Of a stretch of 32,615 nucleotides of DNA, positions 10,880 to 21,431 are shown piece by piece. Source of the DNA: Rhizopus sp. PT2906 (lineage: Eukaryota > Mucoromycota > Mucoromycetes > Mucorales > Rhizopodaceae); assembly GCA_025529335.1 (NCBI GenBank), contig JAMYHX010000482.1, positions 1-32,615 of the forward strand. Reading direction: 5' to 3'. A program made the position numbers and the translations under genes. Position 1 is the first letter of the stretch; each line of letters opens with the position of its first letter. A model generated the notes under the pieces. It was not told the DNA's origin. It made no database searches and saw nothing but the letters and a program-made list of their open reading frames with translations.

Positions 10880-11817
10880 CACGTACAAGATTAACATAAG
10901 GCATCTTAAACGCTATAAGACGTTTTTTAGTCGAATATACAGTTTTATAAACATGTATAAACAAATATATAGACATTCTACATTAGTGACAGTTCCAACA
11001 ACAGTTACGCGTTTGGGTTTATTTCTTCATGGCAGAAGAATCTTTTTTTAAATTCACCTTAGATGCTACACGAAAACCAGCAAGTATTGATCGTCGTTTT
11101 TTATATACCATTGTTGCTAGGCATTCAATTGGAGGCACAGGTTGTCTCGTTGTTTTTTGCTTTACGAAGGCTCATTCTGAAAGGCCTATTACTGAATTTT
11201 ATCTTTTGTGAAAAGCTCAAGGTGATTGTCCAGGAAATAAAAATTGATGCCTCCAGCGCCGAAGTGGCACATCGAAGTTGTAACGCCAAAAGTCAGCCAA
11301 TAAAATTTCATAAAAAGTGTTGGCTTTGAAAATGCAAGAATGCTACTGAATACATTTCACAACTCAAGCTTCGATGCACCATAGTGACGGCATCTCTTTC
11401 ATCCCACCCTTTGCATTAACCCTACCTTCTGGTGCATGTAATCATGAACGTACTTCATTATAATCGACCAATAAAACAAAAAGATTGCAGCACTTTATCC
11501 TTCTCCTGTTATCAAGATATGCTCAAAGAGGATATTCTGGCAAAAATGATTGATCTGTATATGCAAGAATAAATGTTTTCAACATCTTAAAATTATATTA
11601 AATATGACGTGTCATCGGCTATTACAAATTACAGATGTCATGAATCAGTGATGTAAGTTTGTATATGAAAAGTATATTGATTATATTACGTCAAAGGGTA
11701 TATACTCTTCTTTGATATAAAAGTAGAAATACAACGCATGTCGCTGGTTGGATAGTACAGGAACTTGTATAGAAACATGATCAACAGTTTGTCCTTTGTA
11801 GAAGAGGCGCGTCTGTT

Positions 11818-11925
11818 TTACTCAGCTTTATGTTTTGAAATAAAGCAGTCAAGTCGATGCCTTGCGAGTTAGATTCTTTATTAAAATAAGACGCGTGTGC
11901 GTTGTATATGAGAGAGAATCTATGA
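11818..11925 (-). repeat. Dispersed repeat, copy A
   Basis: Shares order and sequence with 30960-31085: a CAGCTTT block, an AAGTCGA block, TAGATTCTTTATTAA, and AGAGAATCTATG. The inner TAGATTCT (11870-11877) and AGAATCTA (11915-11922) form an 8-bp perfect inverted repeat. Confidence 0.55.
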
Positions 11926-12425
11926 CGGATGGTCAAAATCAATAAGCAAAAAGAGCAACAACTGTTTCCTTGTGGTAAAAGCTAAATATTCATTGGGTTC
12001 TAAAGCAGTCAATTCGCAAAAGATCAATTTTCATTTATCCAATTTATCTACTTGCTCATTTCAAGATAAAGCTTGGTGCAGCTTAGACTTTTCAAGCATC
12101 CTCTTCAGTTGTCATCTAATGAGCTATCCAATAGGAATTTATTGGCTGAATAATCAACTGTCAGCACTTGAAACATTATCTCGTCTCTTCCCACAGTCCT
12201 TACTTTTCCTTCTCTCTCTCTGTAAAAATGCTTTGTGTTTGCTCTGTTCCTTCTTTAGAGGTATGGACACTCTCTCCGTTCTTACTTTAACATAGTCTTG
12301 AGAGCTGACAAGAGTACACTTTATAAATAGCTCTAAATAAACAAATTTTGTTTAATATTTGGTAAAACAAGCCTCAATATAAGGTTCTATGTGTTTAAAC
12401 AGTTAAAAGGACGCACATTTCATCA

Positions 12426-12650
12426 TTACACAAATAACTTTATTTTCTCACTAAAGCCATTTTTGCTCAGCAGCTTCATCTTTGCTTCTTTTAAAGAAGT
12501 ACGATGGGTGGCTTTCCCTCTCGTTTTTCCACAATTGGACACTACTTGTGAATAGCAAGAAGCTGCGTAATCACCGGGAACACTTCCAAACGACTGATAC
12601 CAGCCTTTGAAGTTCAGTATTTGTAATAAATTCCATTTGAAAATATTATT
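12426..12650 (-). pseudogene. Coding-like fragment, unknown family
   Basis: One minus-strand frame between stops reads WNLLQILNFKGWYQSFGSVP ... CYSQVVSNCGKTRGKATH ... LKEAKMKLLSKNGFSEKIK and then stops. Composition looks coding-derived, but there is no start codon and no partner exon was found. Probably the 3' remnant of a repeat-family gene. Confidence 0.25.
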
Positions 12651-13468
12651 TTAATAAAGACCCACTTCTGTTTCAATCATGAAGATATATGATTTGTGTT
12701 ATTGTGAATTTAAAAGTAAAAGACTGTATGACGGGAACATTGCTTCATTCAAGAGAAATAGAATATGATATCATGTATTACATACCATATTCATATTTTA
12801 ATAGAAAGCTCACATGCATGTATACAGATGTAATCAAGCAGGGATCAGTTCCACAATATGTACACAGCTATATCCCCATCTCTTCCTCTCACTGATTGCC
12901 CCCTTTGATCTCTATTCTTTCTTTGTACATTAGAGCAAACTAGTTACGTGATTATGAACAAACGATCTCTTTACTACTTATTCCTTTTAATAAACAGCCA
13001 TCAGCTTGTCCAAACTCTCTGTAGACATAGTTTGCAACACATGCAACAGAGTAACTATAGAAATATGAAAAAAAAAGGATACAATATACTATATTAGGAA
13101 ACCAAAAGGACAAATCATGTATCGCGTGAATCATATCTCTATGACAACCAATGAATTGTCTCTGATTAAGTTTGCAGTTTTAGATGCTCTTGAGTACAAA
13201 CAGAGTCCAGGGCATTACAAAATTTCCGAGAAACAGGATATGAATAACTTACATATAAACATCTGACGGGTGATTTTGTCTCTTCGTATTGTAACAATGT
13301 AAAAAAAAAAAAGATATGAGCTCGGAGTGGCAAATTCTGATGATAAAGACAAAAAGAAAAACTTTTTTAACGTATGATTGGTAGAAGACAAACTAGCGTA
13401 TAAATGACAGACGGTGGGTTTTTTCTTTCTTTTTTTTTTCAATTTTTTTTAATTAATCGTAGTACGCA

Positions 13469-15674
13469 ATGGATATACGACATGATCATAAAATAGATCA
13501 AGCGGAACGAGGAAACGTGGATAATGATAATCCCATGAGAGTGTTCAATAATGAAAAAGTAGAAGCTTATGATCAAACCGACTTCTCAATTGAAGATATA
13601 CCCGATGGAACAATACAACACACTACAGGTGCTCAACCAAGAAGAGGGTTGAATGCTCGTCATATTCAAATGATCTCACTTGGTGGATGTATTGGGTACA
13701 ATAAGCTTGCTTTATCATTATACACAATGTCTCATCTCTTCATACAGTACGGGTTTATTCCTTAACTCTGGGCAAAACATTGCTATGGTGACTATTTTTC
13801 TAAAAATTCTCTATCTCACTTACTTATTCCGATCTGTTGTTGCTATCATAGGCTGGCCCTGCAGGTGCATTGATTGCCTACTGTGTTGGTAAATATCAAG
13901 ATAATTACATATAAATATTATACTAATTTACATTTCTTTACACAGTGGGAATAATGGTATAATTATAAATTGACTATCGTGAGAAAAATCATAAACTTTG
14001 TTATATAGGTTTACTGCCTGATGACCTGTTTGGGTGAAATGGCTACTTATATGCCAGGTAACACAGGATTGTACCAATGAAGCTATATATCACTAACCTG
14101 CGTAACTTTGAATGTCAGTCTCTGGATCATTTAACCACTATGCAGCAAGATTTGTTGATCCTGCTCTTGGTTTTGCTTTAGGTTGGAACTATTGGTAAGT
14201 AACTATTGTTTAATAGTTGACTTCTTACTGATGTATGATTTTATTAGGCTTTCGGTAAATCACTTTAGATAATTAATCTCACGTTGTGATCTCTAACCTT
14301 ATCTCTCTTTTTTTTTTTTCACCCTTTTCCCTTTTTTTTTTCTCACAGTGGGTAAGTTATTCTGACAGCGTTTTTTTCTTTCTCAGCTAACATTTTCTAT
14401 AGGCTGTTACCATTGCCGCAGAAATCTCTGCTGCTGCTACGATCATCAACTGGTGGAAGCCTGTCCTTCCTGATCCCGCCTGGTCGACTATCTTTGTTCT
14501 GCTCATTCTGTCCATCAACTTGTTTGGTGTTCGATTATATGGTGAACTCGAATACTGGTTTGCTATTCTCAAAATCCTCATTGTTATTGTCTTTATTATC
14601 ATTGGCATATGCGTAACTACGGGAGGATTAGGAGGTCACGTCATTGGTTTTCAATACTGGAAGGATCCTGGCTCATTCACGGGCGGAGGACTCGGTACAC
14701 TCAACGTCTTGCTCTCGGCCGGTTTCTCCTTTATGGGTACAGAAATTGTTGGTATTACAGCTGGTGAAGCCAAGAACCCTACCAAGACGGTCCCTCGCGC
14801 CATTAAAAACACATTCTGGCGTATTGTCTTCTTTTATATCATTACCATCTTCTTGTTAGGCATGTGTATCCCTTACACAAACCCTAGCTTGGCCAATGCC
14901 GATGGTGACCCAGGAACCGCTTCTTTTACTATTGTCTTTACTTTGGCCGGTATCGAAGTAGGCGCACACATCATTAACGTTGTCATCTTGATCAGTGTGT
15001 TGAGTGCTGCTAACTCATCACTTTATACCTGCTCTCGTACCTTGCTTGGTCTCGCCAAGGATGGTTTAGCACCCAAATGGTTAGGTCGAATGAATCGTTG
15101 GGGTTCTCCTTACATTGCCGTACTCGTTTCTTCCATCGTTGGTTTCCTTTGTGTATTTGCCTCGATCTACAGTGCTTCTGTAGCATTTGTCTGGTTCTTG
15201 AGTATCACTGCTGTCAGTGGTTTCATCAGTTGGTGGGGTATCGCTGTGGTTCACATTCGATTCAGACGTGCATTCAAAGCTCAAGGAAGAGAACTATCTG
15301 ATTTGCCTTATCGAGCATTTGCTTATCCATGGTCTGCCATCGTTGCTATCGTCTTGACCACTTTTATTATCCTCGGACAAGGTAAAAAAAAAATATCACA
15401 AAAAAAAACATGGATGTTTATATTCTTTTGCATTATAGGTTATTCCTCATTCACTCCTCAATTTGATGCTGTTAAATTTGTCACTAGCTATATCGGTCTT
15501 GTCCCTGTCACCGTTTGGTATCTTGGTTACAAGATCATCAAGCGAAGCAAGGTTGTGCCTTTAGTAGATGTTGACTTTGAAACCGGACGTGTCACTCGTC
15601 TGGATATAGAAAAGGATAAGGAAGAAGATGAAGTATTGCCTTGGTATAGAAAAGCATTGGCCTGGGTTGTATAA
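13469..15674 (+). CDS. Amino-acid permease (fungal AAP family), microexon-rich
   Basis: Ten exons: 13469-13695, 13748-13787, 13852-13888, 13946-13956, 14009-14057, 14119-14194, 14248-14254, 14349-14351, 14403-15381 and 15439-15674, giving 554 aa. Joined residues follow the AAP consensus through TM1-TM4: MISLGGCIG/TGLFLNSGQNIAM/AGPAGALIAYC, VGIM/VYCLMTCLGEMATYMP, VSGSFNHYAARFVD, LGWNYW/LS/W/AVTIAAEISAA. The large exon adds FSFMGTEIVGITAGEAKNP and ANSSLYTCSRTLLGLAKDGLAP, typical of lysine/general amino-acid permeases. About 12 TM helices are expected in the plasma membrane. Exons of 11, 7 and 3 nt are needed to keep frame and conserved residues. The 57-nt intron 15382-15438 has no stop and would be silently retained in a naive model. 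Substrate specificity is not deducible. Confidence 0.93.
14349..14351 (+). other. 3-nt exon (TGG, Trp) in the permease gene
   Basis: TGG is flanked by TTTTTTCTCACAG and GTAAGT. The neighbouring introns are 94 nt (14255-14348) and 51 nt (14352-14402). It supplies the Trp of the conserved W-x-x-W-A-[VI]-T segment. Skipping it keeps frame but deletes that Trp. Confidence 0.65.
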
Positions 15675-15802
15675 TTTGTATGTATTTTTTTATTATAAGC
15701 CCATTTATACACAATCTCTAAATAAACTTTAATCCATTAAACACTATCATCGCTTTATGTTATAAATATGTTAGTAAGTTTTTTAGTATGTTGATATATC
15801 CC

Positions 15803-16713
15803 TTACTACATATATATAAAAAAAGAGTATGTTCAGTAATCCTGATACAAAAAGCTATCTACACTTACCTGGAACGCCCAAGCTGTCTTCTTCGGTGACG
15901 CGCTTGCATTTTTTACATACAAGTCATTATCAGGTGGAAGCTCCTGTTTGGAGTTATTATCTGCTTTGTCTCTTTCTCTTTTTGTTCTTTCTGTATATCC
16001 AACTTACCTTCTTTGTACAGCTTGACATCATGGAGATGATTGACAAGCAAACATGTGCCACTGTTTGTACTGGTGACCAATCTTTATATAGTATATTTAA
16101 ACAAATGTGTCCATTGCTATAAATCTAAAGCACGTATATATTCAGTCTCATCTGTAGTAGTGTTCATATTCAATATACATCTATTTACACTAGACGTAAT
16201 TCAATTAGGTCAATTGGACACACTTTAGCAAATAAAATTGAACCGCTTACTGTGGATGAATAGGCACATATGGCCTGATAAAGACAACTTCAGGTGCCTC
16301 TAGCGGATACTGAGGTGTAAATCGAAACTAAGACTATGATTATCATCGGGTGATGTTCTGACTACACAACTTGACACTTACTTCAAGTTTGAATTTTTCT
16401 CCCTATGTGATATATGCGTATTATATTCACTTGTTCATAATGATAAATTCATACCTCATATACAGATCCACGTGCTCCTGTCAGACAGAGTGTCCATCTA
16501 GCATATATTCAAGATAAACTCATATATACACACAGTCATGTTTTGTTTTACTTTAAAAAATTGCTTGCTTCTTCTACTTCAACACCTTCTGGTGGATTCT
16601 TTTGTAAATCTATTCCAGTTCAGTTTGTTTCTTTCTCTTTTCTCGATTCCTTTTATAAGCTGTATTGTACCTCGAAGTTCTTTGGTAAGACGTTTACTAT
16701 AAAGTGAAGTCAT
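15803..16713 (-). CDS. UBE2W-type ubiquitin-conjugating enzyme E2
   Basis: Minus-strand exons are 16713-16671, 16609-16552, 16497-16455, 16402-16382, 16327-16251, 16189 (1 nt), 16124-16008, 15943-15869 and 15805-15803, giving 145 aa (human UBE2W 151). The protein has the E2 helix 1 (YSKRLTKELRDLQKNPPEGV), the core (VYEGEKFKLEFRFTPQYPLE), the HPH motif of the UBE2W branch in place of HPN, active-site Cys89 in YSNGHICLNIL, then DWSPVQTVAHVCLSIISMMS and PPDNDLYVKNASASPKKTAW. UBE2W attaches ubiquitin to protein N-termini. The third base of His81 comes from the 1-nt exon; simple splicing to 16115 would drop Ile-Tyr-Ser. The final GTAAGT intron puts the stop at 15805-15803; reading through adds 10 aa and stops at 15833. 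Confidence 0.9.
16189..16189 (-). other. 1-nt microexon (T) in the E2 gene
   Basis: On the minus strand GTCTAG precedes and GTAAAT follows this base. The two introns it creates (16250-16190, 61 nt; 16188-16125, 64 nt) are both of normal size here, whereas the whole gap is 126 nt. CA + T gives His, and the next exon opens in frame with Ile-Tyr-Ser-Asn-Gly-His-Ile-Cys. Confidence 0.65.
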
Positions 16714-16813
16714 TGGGAAAAAGTAAGAAAAAAAAGAGAAAGAAAAAGAAAAATGTTTGAGTAAATTCTGTCGGCATAAACGGAGATTTAATGTTTTGTG
16801 TCAAGCTTTCATG

Positions 16814-16842
16814 TCTCTCTCGCTTCGTACACTCGAGAGAGA
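16814..16842. repeat. 9-bp perfect hairpin upstream of the E2 gene
   Basis: TCTCTCTCG at 16814-16822 pairs with CGAGAGAGA at 16834-16842 around an 11-nt loop. It lies about 100 nt upstream of the E2 start. Regulatory meaning is unknown. Confidence 0.5.
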
Positions 16843-16873
16843 AAAATAAAATCTTTTAAAGAAATAAAGCAAA

Positions 16874-17493
16874 ATGATGAAAAATTTTGTTGAACAACAT
16901 TATAGGTAAAGGGTAGCGGTAGCACCCATAAAATTAGTCCAACTTTTGATGTATGTAGTGTTTTCCTTCAACCTTTATAATAGTGCGGTCTATAATCTCA
17001 AACACTTAACCACGAAAGATACATTTCGTGTTGTATCTCTTTATGCTGATCATTTTGATGACAAAAATCTCAAAAGCTTCACAACTTGGTGTAGCCGAAA
17101 AAAAAAAAAAAAAGACTACATATTTCAAGCACGTTATGAAGCAAGAGTTCCTTGGTAATGTTTAGCTACCAGCTTTACAAGAGTAACTTTTAAATTTAAT
17201 TCTTTTTCTTTATAGATAAAGCTGTTCTAGCAATAATAGATCACCCTCCATACTACAAAGTATTTATGAAGAGTCTTGAAGAAGAAGGCTATGAATTAAT
17301 AGACTATATAAGAAAATCAAAAGAAGAAGAAAAGGATTATGTGCGAGTCTGATTATTAGAAGTTATGGCTAATAGGCTTACAGAAAGATGTTTAATCAAA
17401 ACTGTTTATGCTTCCCCCTTCTCTGACAGCATGGATGAAATCGCCTCAAGAGATTTATGCGAGAAAAGCAAATCCATTAAAAAAGGTGTATAA
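16874..17493 (+). pseudogene. Decayed repeat-family ORF with YIRKS motif
   Basis: Frame 2 from the ATG at 16874 reads KNFVEQHYR, a stop at 16907, then VAPIKLVQLLMYVVFSFNLY ... HLTTKDTFRVVSLYADHF ... LKSFTTWC to an A run near 17100, where the frame shifts. It continues YFKHVMKQEFL, crosses a putative intron (17156 to about 17215), and reads DKAVLAIIDHPPYYKVFMKS, LEEEGYELIDYIRKSKEEE, an in-frame TGA at 17350-17352 where Arg is expected, LLEVMANRLTERCLIKTVYA and a final stop at 17491. I recall similar sequences as a multi-copy family in Mucorales genomes, but cannot name it. YIRKSKEEE resembles the Y-x-R-x-S start of serine recombinases, which is speculative. Two stops and a frameshift argue that it is dead. 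Confidence 0.55.
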
Positions 17494-17696
17494 TAACAAC
17501 AATAGCTTAAACATGCTATACTGTAGTGCACATACAAAGGCATGTGTATGGTCTATTTGATCTGTGATGTTCTCTCTTTCTTTCTTTATTTATTTATTGG
17601 ATGATCACATTTCGTATTTAATTATTGTAAAAAAAATAAATGGCAGCTTAAACGGCAAGGGTGCCCTTTTTTTCTCCCTTCTTCAATTTTGGCAAC

Positions 17697-19128
17697 ATGT
17701 TTATTAGATCAGTGAGACGCCATATACGACCTATCTTGTGCTCAATTCAGCCTAAAAGAAGTATTTACAATACACCTGTTCGATTGAATCAGCAAGGCAA
17801 GCCCTGTTCCTTCTTTTATTTTGTCCTCTTTCTAACATTGATTTAGTGACTGAGGCAGTGAATGATCATCGAGCCATTGGCAAATCTCAATCCTTATTCA
17901 TGATTCACCCTGTCAGCCCAGGATCTATCTTTATGTTACCTCATGGTACTCGCATCGTTCACAAACTACAGGACTTTTTACGTTCAGAATATGCAAGATA
18001 CGGATACGAAGAAGTCATGACACCACTCATTTACAAGAAGGATCTTTGGGAGACAAGCGGGCATTGGCAAAACTACAAAGACGACATGTATATGGTCAGT
18101 GGTACAGGGGACGACGAAGGATTATTTGGTTTGAAACCAATGAACTGTCCTGGGCACTGTTTGATCTTTGATAGCACCCCCAAGTCATATCGCGATCTAC
18201 CTATCCGACTGGCTGACTTTAGTCCGCTTCACAGGTACAAGGCAAATAACAACGATTTACATATTAATAATGAAAATATAGAAACGAAGCCTCAGGCGCA
18301 TTATCTGGATTAACTCGCGTACGTCGATTCCATCAAGACGACGCTCATATCTTTTGTACCAAACAACAGATTACACCCGAAATCACCTCTTGTCTGTCCT
18401 TTGTTGACCGTGTCTACAAGGCATTCCAGTTCCCACACTACGACCTCACTCTCTCAACAAGACCTGACGAGAATTATATCGGCAGCCTCGAAGAATGGGA
18501 TCAAGCTGAAGATGCTCTCAAACAAGCATTGAACGCTACCGGACGTCCATGGACGATCAAGGAGGGAGATGGTGCCTTTTACGGACCAAAGATTGACATC
18601 ATGGTTAAGGACTCGAGTGGTAAATCACATCAAACGGCTACCATTCAGCTCGATTTCCAACTGCCTCAGCGGTTCCAGCTCAGCTATGTCGACGAACAAG
18701 ATCACGCCCAACGACCAGTTATTGTTCATCGCGCCATTTTAGGTTCGATTGAGCGTATGTTGGCCATCCTGATTGAACATACCAAGGGTAAATGGCCATT
18801 CTGGTTAAGCCCTCGTCAAGGCATTGTCATCCCCGTTTCAACTCAGTTTGCTGATTATGCCCAGCAGGTTGCTCGCTCCCTTTCTCTAGGAAAAGATCAT
18901 ACAGAACCTCAGTACTATGTGGATACAGATAATTCGCCTCGTGATCGCTTGAATAAGATGATTCGACAGGCTCAGTTACAGCAGTATAACTTCATCTTTG
19001 TCGTTGGTCAAAAGGAAATGGATCAAGGTACGGTCAATGTGAGAACAAGAAAAGGTGATGTATTGGGAACTATGAGTATAGAAGACATTCGAGCCATGTT
19101 TAGACGTATGACGGCTAACTTAGAATAA
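17697..19128 (+). CDS. MST1: Threonyl-tRNA synthetase, mitochondrial
   Basis: Three exons, 17697-17796 (or -17805), 17847-18234 and 18282-19128, give 444 aa (or 447), near yeast Mst1. The N-terminus (MFIRSVRRHIRPILCSI) is a likely mitochondrial presequence. The class II core follows directly: IHPVSPGSIFMLPHGTRIVH, EVMTPLIYKKDLWETSGHW, zinc-ligand MNCPGHC, motif 2 in HRNEASGALSGLTRVRRFHQ DDAHIFC, then GDGAFYGPKIDIMVKD and motif 3 in VIVHRAILGSIERMLAILIE. The C-terminal anticodon-binding domain ends near RAMFRRMTANLE. There is no N-terminal editing domain, as expected for the yeast mitochondrial type. The first intron may use a GC donor (AAG|GCAAGC, 50 nt) or a weaker GT donor 9 nt on; both keep frame. 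A (TAA)n run follows the stop, which is 59 nt from the convergent NAR1 end. Confidence 0.95.
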
Positions 19129-19187
19129 TAATAATAATAATATAATGTACATAACCTTTATTTACATATACATGTATAAATATAATA

Positions 19188-20778
19188 CTACCACTTGGTA
19201 GCCAATGGGTTTTGGAAGCTTTGAGTAACAGCATGGTATTGTGTATGAAGTATAGTCTTTCGTTTTATGTCATCAGCACCTATCCATTCACTAAAGATAT
19301 GTTAGCTTTTGTTTTGTTTGATTTATACAAACTTACTTGTAAATTCCCTTAATCGTCTCATTTTCCTCTGGCCATACTCCTCTTACAGATCTATAGATAC
19401 TTTCTACTTGGCTCAGCCATTCCTTTGGGTTGGCATCTACAGGCACAATCTGTCCACCGCCATTAGCACAGCCACCAGGACATGCCATTACTTCAACATA
19501 GTGATATGTGCACTTTCCCTGTTTAATCTTGCGTACCAAATTTTGTATATTTCTAAATCCATAAGCACTCGCAAACCGTAACATGGGTCGTCCATCGTCG
19601 CTCATCAAACTATATTCACACACATCTGCATTCTTGCCTGCCTTGACCGTCACTCGTCCTTCGATAGTGGGCAGACCAAAGAGCTCACGGGCAGCTGCGG
19701 CCAAGACATATTCTAAGCTACCACCTGATGAAGAGCCAGGCACGCCCAAGAGTGTCTGCTGTCCTGTCTGAGGGTCAGTGCCAACCTTATTAAACATATC
19801 ATCGATTGGCGCTTCGGGCATTTCAAGGAAGTGGTGAGACTGTAGCATTTGGTCAATCTCTGAAGTGGTCAAGACACAGTCTACATCTCTTATTCCATCG
19901 ACTTCAAAATCAGGACGACTTGCTTCTAACTTTTTATCGTAGCAGGGCATAACCGATACATGGTATATCTGACTTGGTGCTTGACCTAACTTTTGTGCAA
20001 AGTAATTCTTGACAAGTGATCCCATCATTTGTTGGGGCGATTTAGCGGTTGAGATATGAGGCAGGACATCACCATGTGTCTTTTCAGCATAACACACCCA
20101 ACCAGGACAAGATGAGGCAAGCATAGGCATGCTACCGCTTTCCCCTGTCTTTCTGGATTGTCCTCTTGCGCCTCTCGCTCGGGCAGGTCTTCCTCCTGCC
20201 GACTCTTCTTGCTGCTGTTGTTCATAAATCGCTTTCTCTGCAGCTTCTCCTCCATTGGCCATATACTCTCTAAAACGATCTACAAACTCACGTGCTGTCT
20301 CGACTAGTGATAGATCCTGAGTAAAAGCAATATCAAAGACATGATGAACACCCAATATGTTTTTGAAAAAATGAACCAGTCTATATTGTACTTGGATAGG
20401 CGTCAGTTGATATTTAGCTGCTAATGATGCTCTTGACTGAGGGCTGATAGAAATGATAATTCTCTGGTGTTTATTCTGTTCGAGCACTTTGGTAAACTCT
20501 TCTAATGACTGCATCGATATCAAAACACTCTCTGCCGAAGTAACGCATCCACTGCAGGCAAGACAATCGTTTAAAGTGATGGAAGCCTTTTCGAGCTTCT
20601 TTTCTTGTCCGTCGTCTTGACTGATCTCGTAGTAAGCTCCTTCTTTATCTACTTTGATCTCGGTAGGTCCTTGGACATCTTTATCAGCTTTTTGGATTTC
20701 AACTGGTTTTATACATGCTTGAGAAGGTGCAATATAGTCATTTAAATCAGTCAACACAATGGCTGAAGAAAATGCCAT
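19188..20778 (-). CDS. NAR1: Cytosolic Fe-S cluster assembly factor NAR1 (iron-only hydrogenase-like)
   Basis: Two minus-strand exons, 20778-19337 and 19290-19188, give 514 aa. The N-terminal cluster ligands are Cys22, then Cys72, Cys75 and Cys78 in CLACSGC. The hydrogenase-like cluster ligands are Cys224 (SSCPGW), Cys279 (VMPCYDKKLEA), and Cys433/Cys437 (MACPGGCANGGGQ). These are the eight conserved cysteines of Nar1. Residues about 186-216 are a Gln/Gly/Arg-rich insertion (EQQQQEESAGGRPARARGAR) that looks disordered. The second exon supplies the C-terminus ITQYHAV-like ...LHTQYHAVTQSFQNPLATKW, ending in Trp, a feature used for CIA targeting-complex recognition. The family passes [4Fe-4S] clusters to cytosolic and nuclear apoproteins with Cia1 and Met18. 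It is transcribed divergently from FOL1. Confidence 0.96.
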
Positions 20779-21431
20779 GATTATTAATGTAACAAAAAAG
20801 ATGGTCGTAGCAGTAAACGAAAATTGCCATGGATCTAATCAGTTGTTCAAACTCCGGAGCATCCAATAAAGACCCACAAAAACTTAATAGTCACAATGAA
20901 GAATAAATATCCAAGTTGGAACTTGAGTAAAATTTGACAGTAAATGGATGTTTATGTTATAATGAAAAAAGATATTGGCTCAGAAGAATAAACCAACATC
21001 CTTTTTTTCCATAATTCAAAAACATTACATACAATAAAGATATTTGGTCTAAAAGTAAAGCCATTGGAATCATTGCTGAGAATGAATGTTTACCAATCAT
21101 TTTAGATCGTACTTGTTTAAATCTAAAACAAAAATCAAGCAATAGCTTATAAAACAGAGTATATGTAAGTCATCCATGGCTTATTTAACACGCCCTTTAA
21201 GATTCATACATTCATGAATTGAAATACAGGTTTATTTATCTGCTAAAGAGACTTATTTTATCAAAATAATAATTCTAGCCGAGCGATTGCATAATCTCTC
21301 AGATCAGGTCTGTGTCTTGCTGTCAATCACATCAGAAATTGCAGTAATCTCGAATCTTATTGGACCATCAAAGTTCATTTTTCTGCTATTATTTTTTTTC
21401 TATCTTTCTTTTCTCTTTACAAAAAAAAAAA
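20779..21431. promoter_or_regulatory. Divergent NAR1/FOL1 intergenic region
   Basis: About 650 nt between two divergent start codons must hold both promoters. FOL1 has a T-rich then A-rich leader (21390-21431). No specific factor site stands out, and short open frames are not credible genes. Confidence 0.45.

Larger units (their letters stand above)
10099..13468. other. Repeat-rich intergenic region, about 3.4 kb
   Basis: No intact gene is seen. It holds a short spliceable frame (10611-10879), a dispersed repeat copy (11818-11925) and a minus-strand coding-like fragment (12426-12650), each listed separately. The rest is AT-rich with frequent stops in all frames. The last 30 nt before 13469 are a T-rich leader for the permease gene. 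Confidence 0.5.

Noticed and set aside
14520..15674. Separate 384-aa permease starting inside the gene
   Set aside because: Upstream exons join in frame and restore TM1-TM4; the shorter frame lacks them.
15829..16122. 97-aa plus-strand frame with a hydrophobic stretch
   Set aside because: It is antisense to the conserved E2 exons 16124-16008 and 15943-15869, which match UBE2W residue by residue.
21360..21431. In-frame 24-aa N-terminal extension of FOL1
   Set aside because: It is encoded by the T-rich and A-rich leader, has no targeting logic, and the ATG at 21432 precedes the first conserved residues.
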